The notes beneath the pieces were generated by a model. It made no database searches. It saw nothing but the letters and a program-made list of their open reading frames with translations, and was not told where the DNA came from. Shown here one piece after another: positions 1 through 6,702 of a stretch of DNA of 7,687 bases. A program made the translations under genes and the position numbers. The stretch comes from Anaerolineae bacterium (GTDB lineage: Bacteria > Chloroflexota > Anaerolineae > Anaerolineales > Villigracilaceae): positions 919 through 8,605 of the forward strand of contig DNDO01000065.1 of NCBI GenBank assembly GCA_003484265.1, given 5' to 3'. Numbering within the stretch: the stretch's first letter is position 1; the number at the start of each line of letters is the position of its first letter.

Positions 1-135
1 TGCTGGCTTGCAATGACAATACTTGAAGCCATCTCGCGAATTGCATTCGAAGAAACACTTATGGTCGAATTCTTCGGTGATCAATATCGTGAATACATGA
101 AAAATACGGGCAGATTGCTCCCGAAAATTAAATAG
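1..135 (+). CDS. C-terminal fragment of an isoprenylcysteine carboxyl methyltransferase (ICMT)-like membrane methyltransferase, cut by the window start
   Basis: Frame 1 is open from the first base to a TAG at 133-135, giving the last 44 residues of a protein whose start lies outside the window. The tail contains E-E-T-L-x-x-E-F-F-G-D-x-Y-R-E-Y-M-K, the C-terminal signature of the ICMT/PEMT group, in which these acidic and tyrosine residues follow the last membrane helix and help form the S-adenosylmethionine pocket. The final 20 residues match the end of the next gene at 15 positions, so the two are tandem paralogues. The fragment ends 18 nt before the next ATG in the same direction, so the two are probably co-transcribed. 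The methyl acceptor cannot be told from the sequence. Family assignment is fairly sure; the fragment is short and its N-terminus is not visible. Confidence 0.75.
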   Translation, partial: CWLAMTILEAISRIAFEETLMVEFFGDQYREYMKNTGRLLPKIK

Positions 136-153
136 AAAATAGAGGCAAATAAA

Positions 154-747
154 ATGAACGAAAACATTTTCCGTATTTTAGCTGGGCTCATCCTTTTTAC
201 GGGCATGGGCATCTCGTTCTACTTCCGTCTCAAGGCAGATAAAGAATCGGGCGAGAAAATCTCCCGCAAGGCAGACGGTACCGTCATGATGAATATCATC
301 CGCATCGGCGGGCTACTCCTTTGGCTTAGCCCATTTGTTTATCTGATCAACCCGCAGTGGATGGCGTGGTCGAAACTTGGCCTGCCCGAGTGGGCGCGAT
401 GGCTCGGTGTCGGTATTGGAATCATATCTGCACTTTGCATCTACTGGTTATTCAAGAGTATAGGCAGCGGCATCACACCCACCAGCGCGACCCGCAAAGA
501 ACACAAGTTGGTCTCGCATGGTATCTACCGATACATTCGGCATCCTCTCTACACATTCGGGTCTTCCATGTTTGTTTCATTCGGAATGATGGCAGATGCC
601 TGGTTCATCGCCGCCCTTGGCAGTCTAACATTCATCATCATGGCGATCCGCACGCCGAAAGAAGAAGCCAATCTCATCGAAAAATTCGGCGATGAATACC
701 GCGAATATATGAAGCGCACAGGTCGCTTTTTACCAAAATTATTTTGA
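154..747 (+). CDS. Isoprenylcysteine carboxyl methyltransferase (ICMT)/PEMT-family membrane protein
   Basis: This 197-residue integral membrane protein is predicted to transfer a methyl group from S-adenosylmethionine to a lipid-like or membrane-embedded acceptor. Hydrophobic segments lie at about residues 6-24, 46-65, 82-100 and 134-166. The diagnostic block H-G-I-Y-R-Y-I-R-H-P-L-Y (122-133) is the cofactor-binding motif of ICMT, PEMT and related families, and it is followed by E-E-A-N-L-x-x-x-F-G-D-E-Y-x-x-Y (170-185) and R-F-L-P (191-194). The length is normal for bacterial members. The start is supported by AGAGG at 141-145, 8 nt before the ATG. Bacteria generally lack prenylated CaaX proteins, so the substrate is probably not isoprenylcysteine; quinone precursors, phospholipids or small hydrophobic molecules are possible. 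It follows a paralogue and precedes a c-type cytochrome, probably in one operon. Family confidence is high, substrate unknown. Confidence 0.85.
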   Translation: MNENIFRILAGLILFTGMGISFYFRLKADKESGEKISRKADGTVMMNIIRIGGLLLWLSPFVYLINPQWMAWSKLGLPEWARWLGVGIGIISALCIYWLFKSIGSGITPTSATRKEHKLVSHGIYRYIRHPLYTFGSSMFVSFGMMADAWFIAALGSLTFIIMAIRTPKEEANLIEKFGDEYREYMKRTGRFLPKLF

Positions 748-763
748 ACATTTTAAAAAGAAC

Positions 764-1150
764 ATGGAATTATCAATGAAAAAACAAATCACCGTCCTTC
801 TAATCGCCTTGCTGCTCGTATCAGTATTTGCCGTTTTACAATTTGGTTCATCCAGAGCCGCTCCACAAACTAACATCAGCTTTGCCAACGACGTCTACCC
901 AATTCTGGAATCTCGATGTGGTAGTTGTCATTTGGGTGAATTTACAAGCGCAGACCTGCATATGGACACTTATGACGACCTGATGAACGGATCAGAAAAC
1001 GGACACGTTATTGTGCCAGGTAATGCAAAAGAGAGCATTCTCGTTGAGAAGATCTCGAAAGGCGAAATGCCCAAGCGCGGACCAAAACTTACACCTGCGC
1101 AAATCCAGATCATCACCGACTGGATAAACGCCGGCGCGCAAAACAATTAG
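764..1150 (+). CDS. Exported monohaem c-type cytochrome, PSCyt1-like domain
   Basis: This 128-residue protein has one haem c attachment motif C-G-S-C-H (residues 52-56; Cys52 and Cys55 bind haem, His56 is the proximal ligand). The likely distal ligand is Met102 in G-E-M-P. The pattern F-A-N-D-V-Y-P-I-L-E-S-R-C before the motif and L-T-P-A-Q-I-x-x-I-x-x-W-I-x-x-G-A at the end is typical of the planctomycete-type cytochrome (PSCyt1) and related domains. A basic start (KKQ) and hydrophobic stretch at about 9-27 form a signal peptide or N-terminal anchor, possibly cleaved after the A-A near residue 33, so the haem domain should sit outside the membrane. An in-frame ATG at 776 would give a more classical signal peptide and is a credible alternative start; neither has a strong ribosome site. 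It starts 16 nt after the methyltransferase stop and is followed by a strong terminator. An electron-carrier role is inferred; the partner is unknown. Confidence 0.82.
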   Translation: MELSMKKQITVLLIALLLVSVFAVLQFGSSRAAPQTNISFANDVYPILESRCGSCHLGEFTSADLHMDTYDDLMNGSENGHVIVPGNAKESILVEKISKGEMPKRGPKLTPAQIQIITDWINAGAQNN

Positions 1151-1173
1151 ACAATGCTGGTGAAAGTCACCTG

Positions 1174-1204
1174 GACTTCGGAGAATTATCTCCGAAGTCT
1201 TTTT
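1174..1204 (+). terminator. Rho-independent terminator ending the methyltransferase-cytochrome operon
   Basis: A perfect 11-bp stem (GACTTCGGAGA at 1174-1184 pairing with TCTCCGAAGTC at 1189-1199) encloses a four-base ATTA loop and runs straight into five T (1200-1204). It begins 24 nt after the cytochrome stop and separates the left operon from the flavoprotein gene. Confidence 0.93.
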
Positions 1205-1209
1205 GATCC

Positions 1210-1218
1210 TGCTATACT
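1210..1218 (+). promoter_or_regulatory. Candidate extended -10 promoter for the flavin reductase gene
   Basis: TGC (1210-1212) followed directly by TATACT (1213-1218) fits an extended -10 element (TGn plus five of six matches to TATAAT). Transcription would begin near 1225, just after the terminator and about 19 nt before the ATG, leaving room for the ribosome site. No good -35 is seen at the usual distance, which is common for extended -10 promoters. Confidence 0.5.
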
Positions 1219-1243
1219 CGTCAAAAGTAACAAGGAGTGAATA

Positions 1244-1912
1244 ATGCAAAAAGCGGTCTTTCAACAGTTATCATCCTACATCGAATATTCCGTGGAAGAA
1301 ATGATACAGCGCGCGGTTGATTTTCGCGATCAAATGCAAAAACGTCGAACTGTCCGCCATTTCTCGGATAAGCCTGTTCCGCGTGAGATCATCGAGCTGT
1401 GCGTGCTCACGGCAGGGACTGCTCCCAATGGTGCGAATCTGCAACCCTGGCATTTTGTTGTAGTCAGCGACCCAAAGGTCAAACATGAGATTCGTGTCGC
1501 GGCGGAAGAGGAGGAAAACGATTTCTACAATCGCCGCGCCCCTCAGGAATGGCTGGATGCATTATCGCCTCTTGGCACGGATGAACACAAACCGTTTCTC
1601 GAAACCGCTCCATATTTGATAGCAATCTTTGGAAAAAAACATAGCGAGTTGCCTGATGGACGTAAAGTGAAGAATTATTACGTCCACGAATCAGTAGGCA
1701 TTGCCACAGGGATGCTTATCACCGCGATACACAATGCAGGCCTGGTTTCGCTCACCCATACACCCAGTCCTATGGGATTCTTGAACAATATCCTGAATGT
1801 GTCATCCGATGCAAAACCGTTCCTATTATTGGTGACAGGATACCCTGCGGATGATGCAAAAGTGCCTGTCATCCAAAAGAAGCCGTTGGAGGAAATAGCA
1901 ACCTTTATTTAG
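1244..1912 (+). CDS. Nitroreductase-superfamily flavoprotein, iodotyrosine deiodinase-like
   Basis: This 222-residue FMN enzyme belongs to the nitroreductase superfamily and most resembles iodotyrosine deiodinase (IYD), which reductively removes halogen from mono- and di-halotyrosines. Visible FMN-binding features are K-R-R-T-V-R (33-38), T-A-G-T-A-P-N-G-A-N-x-Q-P-W (56-69), and T-H-T-P (171-174), which supplies a Thr near flavin N5 in IYD. In human IYD, Glu157, Tyr161 and Lys182 clamp the amino-acid part of the substrate. The equivalents here are Glu91, Tyr95 and Lys116 with the same spacing (4 and 21 residues), within E-E-E-E-N-D-F-Y and H-K-P-F-L-E. G-Y-P (199-201) and K-K-P-L (212-215) near the end also match the family. 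It has no membrane anchor, unlike the vertebrate enzyme, so it should be cytoplasmic. AAGGAG (1232-1237) lies 6 nt before the ATG and fixes the start. The alternative is a general nitro or quinone reductase, but the substrate triad argues for an IYD-type enzyme. Confidence 0.88.
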   Translation: MQKAVFQQLSSYIEYSVEEMIQRAVDFRDQMQKRRTVRHFSDKPVPREIIELCVLTAGTAPNGANLQPWHFVVVSDPKVKHEIRVAAEEEENDFYNRRAPQEWLDALSPLGTDEHKPFLETAPYLIAIFGKKHSELPDGRKVKNYYVHESVGIATGMLITAIHNAGLVSLTHTPSPMGFLNNILNVSSDAKPFLLLVTGYPADDAKVPVIQKKPLEEIATFI

Positions 1913-1969
1913 AAACAATGAACCAGTCTCCAATTCTGTAATGTGAGCAGGGCAGGCTGGCAAACCAGT

Positions 1970-1975
1970 TAGAAT
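1970..1975 (+). promoter_or_regulatory. Candidate -10 box of a leaderless transcript for the transporter gene
   Basis: TAGAAT matches five of six bases of TATAAT and ends 9 nt before the ATG at 1985, so transcription would begin on or within a few bases of the start codon. The only purine-rich stretch, GCGGGA (1977-1982), is 2 nt from the ATG and too close to act as a normal ribosome site. No -35 match is evident. Read-through from the flavoprotein gene is also possible because no terminator lies in the gap. Confidence 0.33.
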
Positions 1976-1984
1976 AGCGGGATT

Positions 1985-3268
1985 ATGATAAGGCTGGCGT
2001 ATACAATCATAACCCTGGGAAGTTCCACCCTATGGGGAGTCGTGAGCGGGTGGTTAATTTATTTCTATTTGCCCCCCGGTGAGACACCTCTTGTGCCCCT
2101 GGCTTTTTACAGCATCGTCATCATTCTTAGCAAGGTCATCAATATCGTTATCGGTCTGCCGATCGGTTATCTATCCGACCATACGAAGTCGGGTTGGGGA
2201 CGGCGTTTGCCATACGTAATCTCAGGGGCGATCTTCCTGCCCATATTATTCGTATTATTATGGACACCACCCACAACTTACGAATCAAATCTAAACCTGT
2301 TATATATTTTCATTATATTGATCGCGTTCAATCTGGCCTATGAGATTCACCAGATACCTTATGAGTCTTTGCTCCCCGAGTTGGCGATCGGCGAAAAGGA
2401 CCGCGTCACGATCTCCAGTTGGAAAACTGGCTTTCTACTTGGAGGAAACGTTTTGGCTGGTTTCGCGGGACCCATGATTGGATCGCTTGGTTACGTCACC
2501 AGCATGTGGATATTTGCCATTATTGTTTCGCCCTTTATGATCCTGCCGGGCTTTTTCCTTCGGAGGCATATCAACACCAGCTATCGGCCTCCCCAGCTGA
2601 TCAGACGGATAACGTTCATCAAAGGACTCAATACAACCTTCCGGAATCGCAACTTCCAAATCTTTTCGATCTCGTGGGTAATGTTTTGGACAGGCGCGGC
2701 GCTCGTCCTCGAAACGATGCCGTTCATCGTCACGGAAATTTGCCGCCTCGATGAAGCGGACGCCGTTTATTTTTACCTGCCCGCCATTATTGTCACATTA
2801 CTTGCCTTTCCATTTGTCATCCGCCTGTCTGAACGTTATGGGATGAAGACAATCTATCGCGGCTCTTTACTGGCGGGAGCCATCAGCCTGTCTGCCATCA
2901 TGCTGATCGGTGATTGGATTCCAATCCCGCTTATTGCGCAGGGAATCATATGGGTCGTCATTCAAAGCGCAAGCCTCGCAGGGGCACAGATTCTCCCGAC
3001 CGCCATGATCGCAGACATCATAGACCGCGACGAACCGCTCACGGGTCAGCGACGCGAAGGTTCATATTACTCCGTGTGGGCAATGCTAAATCAAGTATCA
3101 AGCGGAGTGGCAACGGCCGTCATCCCATTGTTCTTTTTGTTTGGGCGCAGTCAGGTTGACCCGCAAGGCCCGTTGGGTGTCCGATTGCTTGGTTTGCTTG
3201 GCGGTGTCCTTCTTCTGATCGCGTTCTGGGTTTTTCGTAATTATAAGTTGGGGATGGGACTTCGATAA
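1985..3268 (+). CDS. MFS transporter of the GPH (MFS_2) cation symporter type
   Basis: This 427-residue protein has about twelve hydrophobic segments, as expected for the major facilitator superfamily. Two features point to the glycoside-pentoside-hexuronide:cation symporter branch (MFS_2). One is the loop after helix 2, G-Y-L-S-D-H-T-K-S-G-W-G-R-R-L-P-Y (61-77). The other is the late loop D-I-I-D-R-D-E (344-350) followed by T-G-Q-R-R-E-G-S-Y-Y-S (353-363). The first half also has E-I-H-Q-I-P-Y-E-S-L-L-P-E-L (120-133), matching the family's helix 4-5 region. Relatives carry sugars, but the branch also includes lysolipid and other carriers, so the cargo is not predictable. The protein should sit in the inner membrane and use H+ or Na+. 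Its stop (TAA 3266-3268) is one base before the P450 ATG, so the two are very probably translated from one message and may act on the same compound. Length is normal and no frame damage is seen. Confidence 0.85.
   Translation: MIRLAYTIITLGSSTLWGVVSGWLIYFYLPPGETPLVPLAFYSIVIILSKVINIVIGLPIGYLSDHTKSGWGRRLPYVISGAIFLPILFVLLWTPPTTYESNLNLLYIFIILIAFNLAYEIHQIPYESLLPELAIGEKDRVTISSWKTGFLLGGNVLAGFAGPMIGSLGYVTSMWIFAIIVSPFMILPGFFLRRHINTSYRPPQLIRRITFIKGLNTTFRNRNFQIFSISWVMFWTGAALVLETMPFIVTEICRLDEADAVYFYLPAIIVTLLAFPFVIRLSERYGMKTIYRGSLLAGAISLSAIMLIGDWIPIPLIAQGIIWVVIQSASLAGAQILPTAMIADIIDRDEPLTGQRREGSYYSVWAMLNQVSSGVATAVIPLFFLFGRSQVDPQGPLGVRLLGLLGGVLLLIAFWVFRNYKLGMGLR
3256..3259 (+). promoter_or_regulatory. Ribosome binding site of the P450 gene inside the transporter 3' end
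   Basis: GGGA lies 10 nt before the P450 ATG, within a G-rich stretch (3250-3259) of the last transporter codons. Together with the single-base gap between the genes, this suggests translational coupling. Confidence 0.45.
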
Positions 3269-3269
3269 C

Positions 3270-4607
3270 ATGCCAAAACCAGGTCATCAAAACAAAGCGC
3301 CCGGGCCTTCTGGCTTGCTCTTTGCAAAAAGTATCCTTGATTTTTATCGCAACCCCATCCACCTTTTCTCAAATCTGTATAATAAATACGGGGGCATCGT
3401 CAGAATGGAAGGTATGAGCTATTGCGCTCACCTGCTTACCCAACCCGAGCACATTAAATATGTTCTGCAAGATAACGCAAAGAATTACAGGCTAAGCGGT
3501 ATCTTCGACGAAACCGCCCCTGTCGTGGGAAAAGGGTTGACCACCAACAATGGATCATCCTGGTTGAAACAACGCCGCATGGTTCAAACTGCCTTCAACC
3601 ACAAACACATCCATACATATAGCGAAACCATCATATCCACCTCAGAAGACGGTCTTCGTCAGTGGGAAAAGTTCACCACATCCAACGAGCCGCTTAATAT
3701 TGATTCTGAAGTATGTTCTATCAATCTCCGCATTTTGGGCAGGCTGCTTTTCACCGTCGAATTTGTTGATGGCGATCCGTTTCTCGATGCGCTCGCCGTT
3801 GTCCGCAAGGTGACCATCGAAAATGCGCGCTCGATCATCCAACTTCCGATCAATCGTCGTTTTGGTGAAGCAGTCAAGTTATTGGACGATTTTACATACG
3901 GGCGCATTGCTCAACGACGGAACGGGGAATCACATATCGATATCCTCTCCATGTTGATGGAGGCAACGGACGAATCGGGGAATGGCATGACGGACATCGA
4001 ATTGCACGACGAAATTATGACGCTATTCTTCGCCGCCTATGAAGACGTGGCAAACGCCTTGTCCTGGACCTGGTACCTGTTTGCCCAAAACCCCGAAATC
4101 GAAACTAAACTGAGAGCAGAGATCCGCGAGGTGATTGGGGATCGTCCGCCGACTGCGTCAGACTTGCGAAACATGCCTTATCTCTCAATGACAGCAAACG
4201 AAGTCCTTCGTCTCTATCCAACAACTTGGAGTCTGTTACGGGAGGCGATAGACGAGGATGAAATTGGCGGGTTTCATATCCCTGCTGGCTCTACGCTGAT
4301 GTTCGATCTGTATTTGACTCATCGTCTTCCCGAATATTGGGAGACCCCCGAGCAATTTGATCCTGAACGCTTCTCGCCCGAACGTTCAGCGGGGAGACCA
4401 CGTTTTGCTTATTTCCCTTTTGGAGGAGGTCCGCGTCAATGTATTGGGAACGAACTTGCATTGATCGAGTTCAAACTGATCCTGGCGCGCATGATTCAAC
4501 TTTATCAGGTTACTCTCGTTTCGAAGCCCCCCATTCAAATGAATGCGTTAAGTTCTCTTCAACCACGCGGTGGCGTTTGGGTCCATGTAACGCCAGTCGG
4601 AAGGTAG
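3270..4607 (+). CDS. Cytochrome P450 with Asp in place of the I-helix Thr
   Basis: This 445-residue soluble bacterial P450 has the C-helix W-L-K-Q-R-R (98-103, haem propionate contacts), the K-helix E-V-L-R (311-314, ExxR), the P-E-x-F-D-P-E-R-F segment (360-368), and the haem loop F-G-G-G-P-R-Q-C-I-G (384-393) with Cys391 as the iron ligand. P450s normally hydroxylate or otherwise oxidise a substrate using O2 and two electrons. The I-helix, usually A-G-x-(D/E)-T-(T/S), reads A-A-Y-E-D-V (255-260): Glu258 is kept, but the oxygen-activating Thr is Asp259 and the Gly is Ala256. This could signal peroxygenase use, substrate-assisted catalysis, or a non-hydroxylating reaction; which one cannot be told. 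The overall pattern is closest to the CYP102/CYP4-like class of fatty-acid or terpenoid oxidases. No signal peptide, ferredoxin or reductase domain is present, and no redox partner is encoded nearby. It follows the transporter gene with a 1-nt gap. Confidence 0.93.
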   Translation: MPKPGHQNKAPGPSGLLFAKSILDFYRNPIHLFSNLYNKYGGIVRMEGMSYCAHLLTQPEHIKYVLQDNAKNYRLSGIFDETAPVVGKGLTTNNGSSWLKQRRMVQTAFNHKHIHTYSETIISTSEDGLRQWEKFTTSNEPLNIDSEVCSINLRILGRLLFTVEFVDGDPFLDALAVVRKVTIENARSIIQLPINRRFGEAVKLLDDFTYGRIAQRRNGESHIDILSMLMEATDESGNGMTDIELHDEIMTLFFAAYEDVANALSWTWYLFAQNPEIETKLRAEIREVIGDRPPTASDLRNMPYLSMTANEVLRLYPTTWSLLREAIDEDEIGGFHIPAGSTLMFDLYLTHRLPEYWETPEQFDPERFSPERSAGRPRFAYFPFGGGPRQCIGNELALIEFKLILARMIQLYQVTLVSKPPIQMNALSSLQPRGGVWVHVTPVGR

Positions 4608-4612
4608 AAATG

Positions 4613-4624
4613 GCTTCTTGAAGC
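4613..4624. terminator. Weak possible bidirectional hairpin between convergent P450 and uvrB genes
   Basis: GCTT-CTTG-AAGC can form a short stem in the 30-nt gap between the P450 stop (4605-4607) and the uvrB stop (4638-4640). The stem is only 4-5 bp and neither side has a proper T run, although the uvrB side reaches CATTTCT. It is the only terminator-like structure in the gap. Confidence 0.22.
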
Positions 4625-4637
4625 AGAAACAATTTAT

Positions 4638-6674
4638 TTATTCCTCACCCATCAACAACTTGATGCGCTCCCACGGTTTCAAACTTTCATCCTCCGCGAG
4701 CAAATTCTTCAACTCGTAGATTTCATCGCGCAAGGCGGCGGCTTTCTCGAATTCCAAATTCTTCGCGGCTTCCTTCATTTGCGCTTCCATACTAGCAATG
4801 ATCTTCTGCAGCTCCTTGCGGGGCAGACCGCCCGCATCCTTCACTTTATATTCGCCGCGCATTTCCGCCACAGCCCGCGGACCCATCTCTTCGGTCAGGT
4901 CGTGGATCGCTTTGTGAATGCTGACAGGTACGATGCCATTCTCGGTATTGTATTTCACCTGCTTGGTGCGGCGGCGGTTGGTTTCGTCAATGGCGCGCTT
5001 CATCGAATCAGTCATCTTGTCGGCGTACATGATCACACGTCCGTTGGAGTGACGCGCAGCGCGCCCGATCGTTTGAATTAGCGCTGTGCCCGAACGCAGG
5101 AAGCCTTCCTTATCAGCATCCAGGATCGCTACCAAAGAAACCTCAGGCAGATCAAGTCCCTCGCGCAGCAGGTTGATACCCACCAGCACATCGAAGACGC
5201 CCATGCGCAGGTCGCGCAAGATGCCTACTCGTTCGAGCGTATCAACCTCCGAATGCAGATACTGGACTTTCATCCCCAATTCTTTCAAATACTCGGACAG
5301 ATCCTCAGACATGCGCTTCGTGAGAGTAGTGACAAGAACACGTTCGCCTCGTTCCACCCTTTGCCTGATCTCTCCGACCAGGTCATCCACTTGTCCTAAC
5401 GTTTTTCTAACTTCCACTTCTGGGTCAACTAGTCCCGTCGGGCGGATGATCTGCTCGACAATTTGATCTGCCTTCTCCATCTCATATGGACCCGGTGTCG
5501 CAGATGTGTAGATTGTGTTCCCCATCACATCTTCAAACTCCTCGAACTTCAATGGACGGTTATCCATCGCGCTAGGCAAACGAAAACCATACTCGACAAG
5601 TGTCCCCTTGCGAGCCTGGTCACCGTTGTACATTCCGCGCACCTGCGGTATTGTCATATGGCTCTCGTCCATGACAAGCAAGTAGTCACTGGGCAGAAAA
5701 TCGATCATTGTCCACGGGTGTGTGCCCGGCGCGCGTTGGTCAAGGTGCCGAGAATAGTTCTCAATGCCTGAACAGTAGCCAACCTCCTTCAGCATCTCCA
5801 AATCGTAACGTGCCCGCTGTTCTATACGTTGCGCCTCAAGAAGCTTGCCAGTCTCCTTGAAGAATTTCAAACGCTCATCCAATTCTTTTTCTATGTCGTT
5901 GATGGCATTTTTCATCTTGTCTGCGGCGGTCAGATATTGTTTGGCAGGGAAAATCGATATTTCGTTTGGTTCATCAAATATTTCACCAGTTAATGGGCTG
6001 AACTGGATGATACGCTCCACTTCATCGCCAAAAAACGTAATGCGGTATCCACGCTTCTCTTCGTAGGCAGGGATGATCTCCAACGTATCGCCGCGCACCC
6101 GGAAGGTGCCCGTACGCAAATCCATGTCATTGCGCTGGTATTGCGATTCGATCAACCGCCGGAGCATTGCATTACGGCGGTACAACTCTCCCACCTTGAA
6201 GGTCACAACGCCTTTGGTAAATTCCTCGGGGGACCCCAAACCATAGATGCAGGACACTGACGCAACGATAATCACATCCCGTCGCGACATTAGGGCGGTG
6301 GTCGCAGCTAGCCGTAAACGCTCGATCTCCTCGTTTATATCCGTTTCTTTTTCGATATACAGGTCATGCCGGGGGACGTATGCCTCGGGCTGATAATAAT
6401 CGTAGTAGGATACAAAATACGAAACGGCATTTTCAGGGAAAAACTCCTTGAACTCAGCATACAACTGCGCCGCAAGGGTTTTGTTATGCGCCATGATAAG
6501 GGTCGGTTTTTGGATCTGCTGGATGACGGACGCGATCGTAAAGGTCTTGCCGGTGCCTGTGGCGCCCAATAAAACCTGGTGCTTCTTTCCGCTATTAATA
6601 CCGTCCACAAGTCCGCGGATGGCTTCGGGCTGGTCGCCCATTGGGATAAAAGGTGCTTGAAGTTTGAAGTCCAT
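4638..6674 (-). CDS. uvrB: Excinuclease ABC subunit B (UvrB)
   Basis: This 678-residue protein is the damage-verifying helicase of nucleotide excision repair. It is loaded on DNA by UvrA and then recruits UvrC for incision. Family landmarks appear in order: Walker A G-A-T-G-T-G-K-T (37-44); the damage-probing beta-hairpin beginning Y-Y-D-Y-Y-Q-P-E-A-Y-V-P (90-101); the Walker B/DEAD-like box D-E-S-H (336-339); T-S-A-T-P-G (390-395); Y-L-H-S-E-V-D-T-L-E-R (472-482); E-G-L-D-L-P-E-V (505-512); motif VI Q-T-I-G-R-A-A-R (534-541); and a C-terminal UVR coiled-coil (about 629-664, with L-E-F-E-K-A-A-A-L-R-D) that contacts UvrC. Length is normal and no key residue is missing. R-S-G-T-A (527-531) replaces the more usual R-S-E-R-S, a minor variation. 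The first ATG gives the expected M-D-F-K-L start; the ribosome site is weak (AGAG about 10 nt upstream). A LexA-type palindrome lies just upstream, so SOS induction is likely. Confidence 0.98.
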   Translation of the reverse strand: MDFKLQAPFIPMGDQPEAIRGLVDGINSGKKHQVLLGATGTGKTFTIASVIQQIQKPTLIMAHNKTLAAQLYAEFKEFFPENAVSYFVSYYDYYQPEAYVPRHDLYIEKETDINEEIERLRLAATTALMSRRDVIIVASVSCIYGLGSPEEFTKGVVTFKVGELYRRNAMLRRLIESQYQRNDMDLRTGTFRVRGDTLEIIPAYEEKRGYRITFFGDEVERIIQFSPLTGEIFDEPNEISIFPAKQYLTAADKMKNAINDIEKELDERLKFFKETGKLLEAQRIEQRARYDLEMLKEVGYCSGIENYSRHLDQRAPGTHPWTMIDFLPSDYLLVMDESHMTIPQVRGMYNGDQARKGTLVEYGFRLPSAMDNRPLKFEEFEDVMGNTIYTSATPGPYEMEKADQIVEQIIRPTGLVDPEVEVRKTLGQVDDLVGEIRQRVERGERVLVTTLTKRMSEDLSEYLKELGMKVQYLHSEVDTLERVGILRDLRMGVFDVLVGINLLREGLDLPEVSLVAILDADKEGFLRSGTALIQTIGRAARHSNGRVIMYADKMTDSMKRAIDETNRRRTKQVKYNTENGIVPVSIHKAIHDLTEEMGPRAVAEMRGEYKVKDAGGLPRKELQKIIASMEAQMKEAAKNLEFEKAAALRDEIYELKNLLAEDESLKPWERIKLLMGEE

Positions 6675-6702
6675 TTGTTTAAGTCTCTATGCTTTAATAG
6701 GG

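Noticed and set aside
992..1264. Minus-strand 90-codon frame across the cytochrome end and terminator
   Set aside because: It runs through the strong terminator and the promoter and start of the next gene; its translation resembles no family.
1921..1970. Direct repeat AACCAGT (1921-1927 and 1963-1969) and the small CTGG-CAAA-CCAG hairpin before the transporter
   Set aside because: Seven bases and a 4-bp stem are within chance expectation; there is no T run for a terminator and no recognisable operator.
2419..3159. Plus-strand frames of 111 and 81 codons inside the transporter gene
   Set aside because: They are out-of-frame shadows of the transporter, rich in Arg/His/Pro, with no independent start signals.
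4779..6572. Several plus-strand open frames of 68-126 codons opposite uvrB
   Set aside because: They lie wholly antisense to a highly conserved full-length uvrB, have low-complexity Arg/Ser-rich or otherwise unprotein-like translations, and lack ribosome sites.
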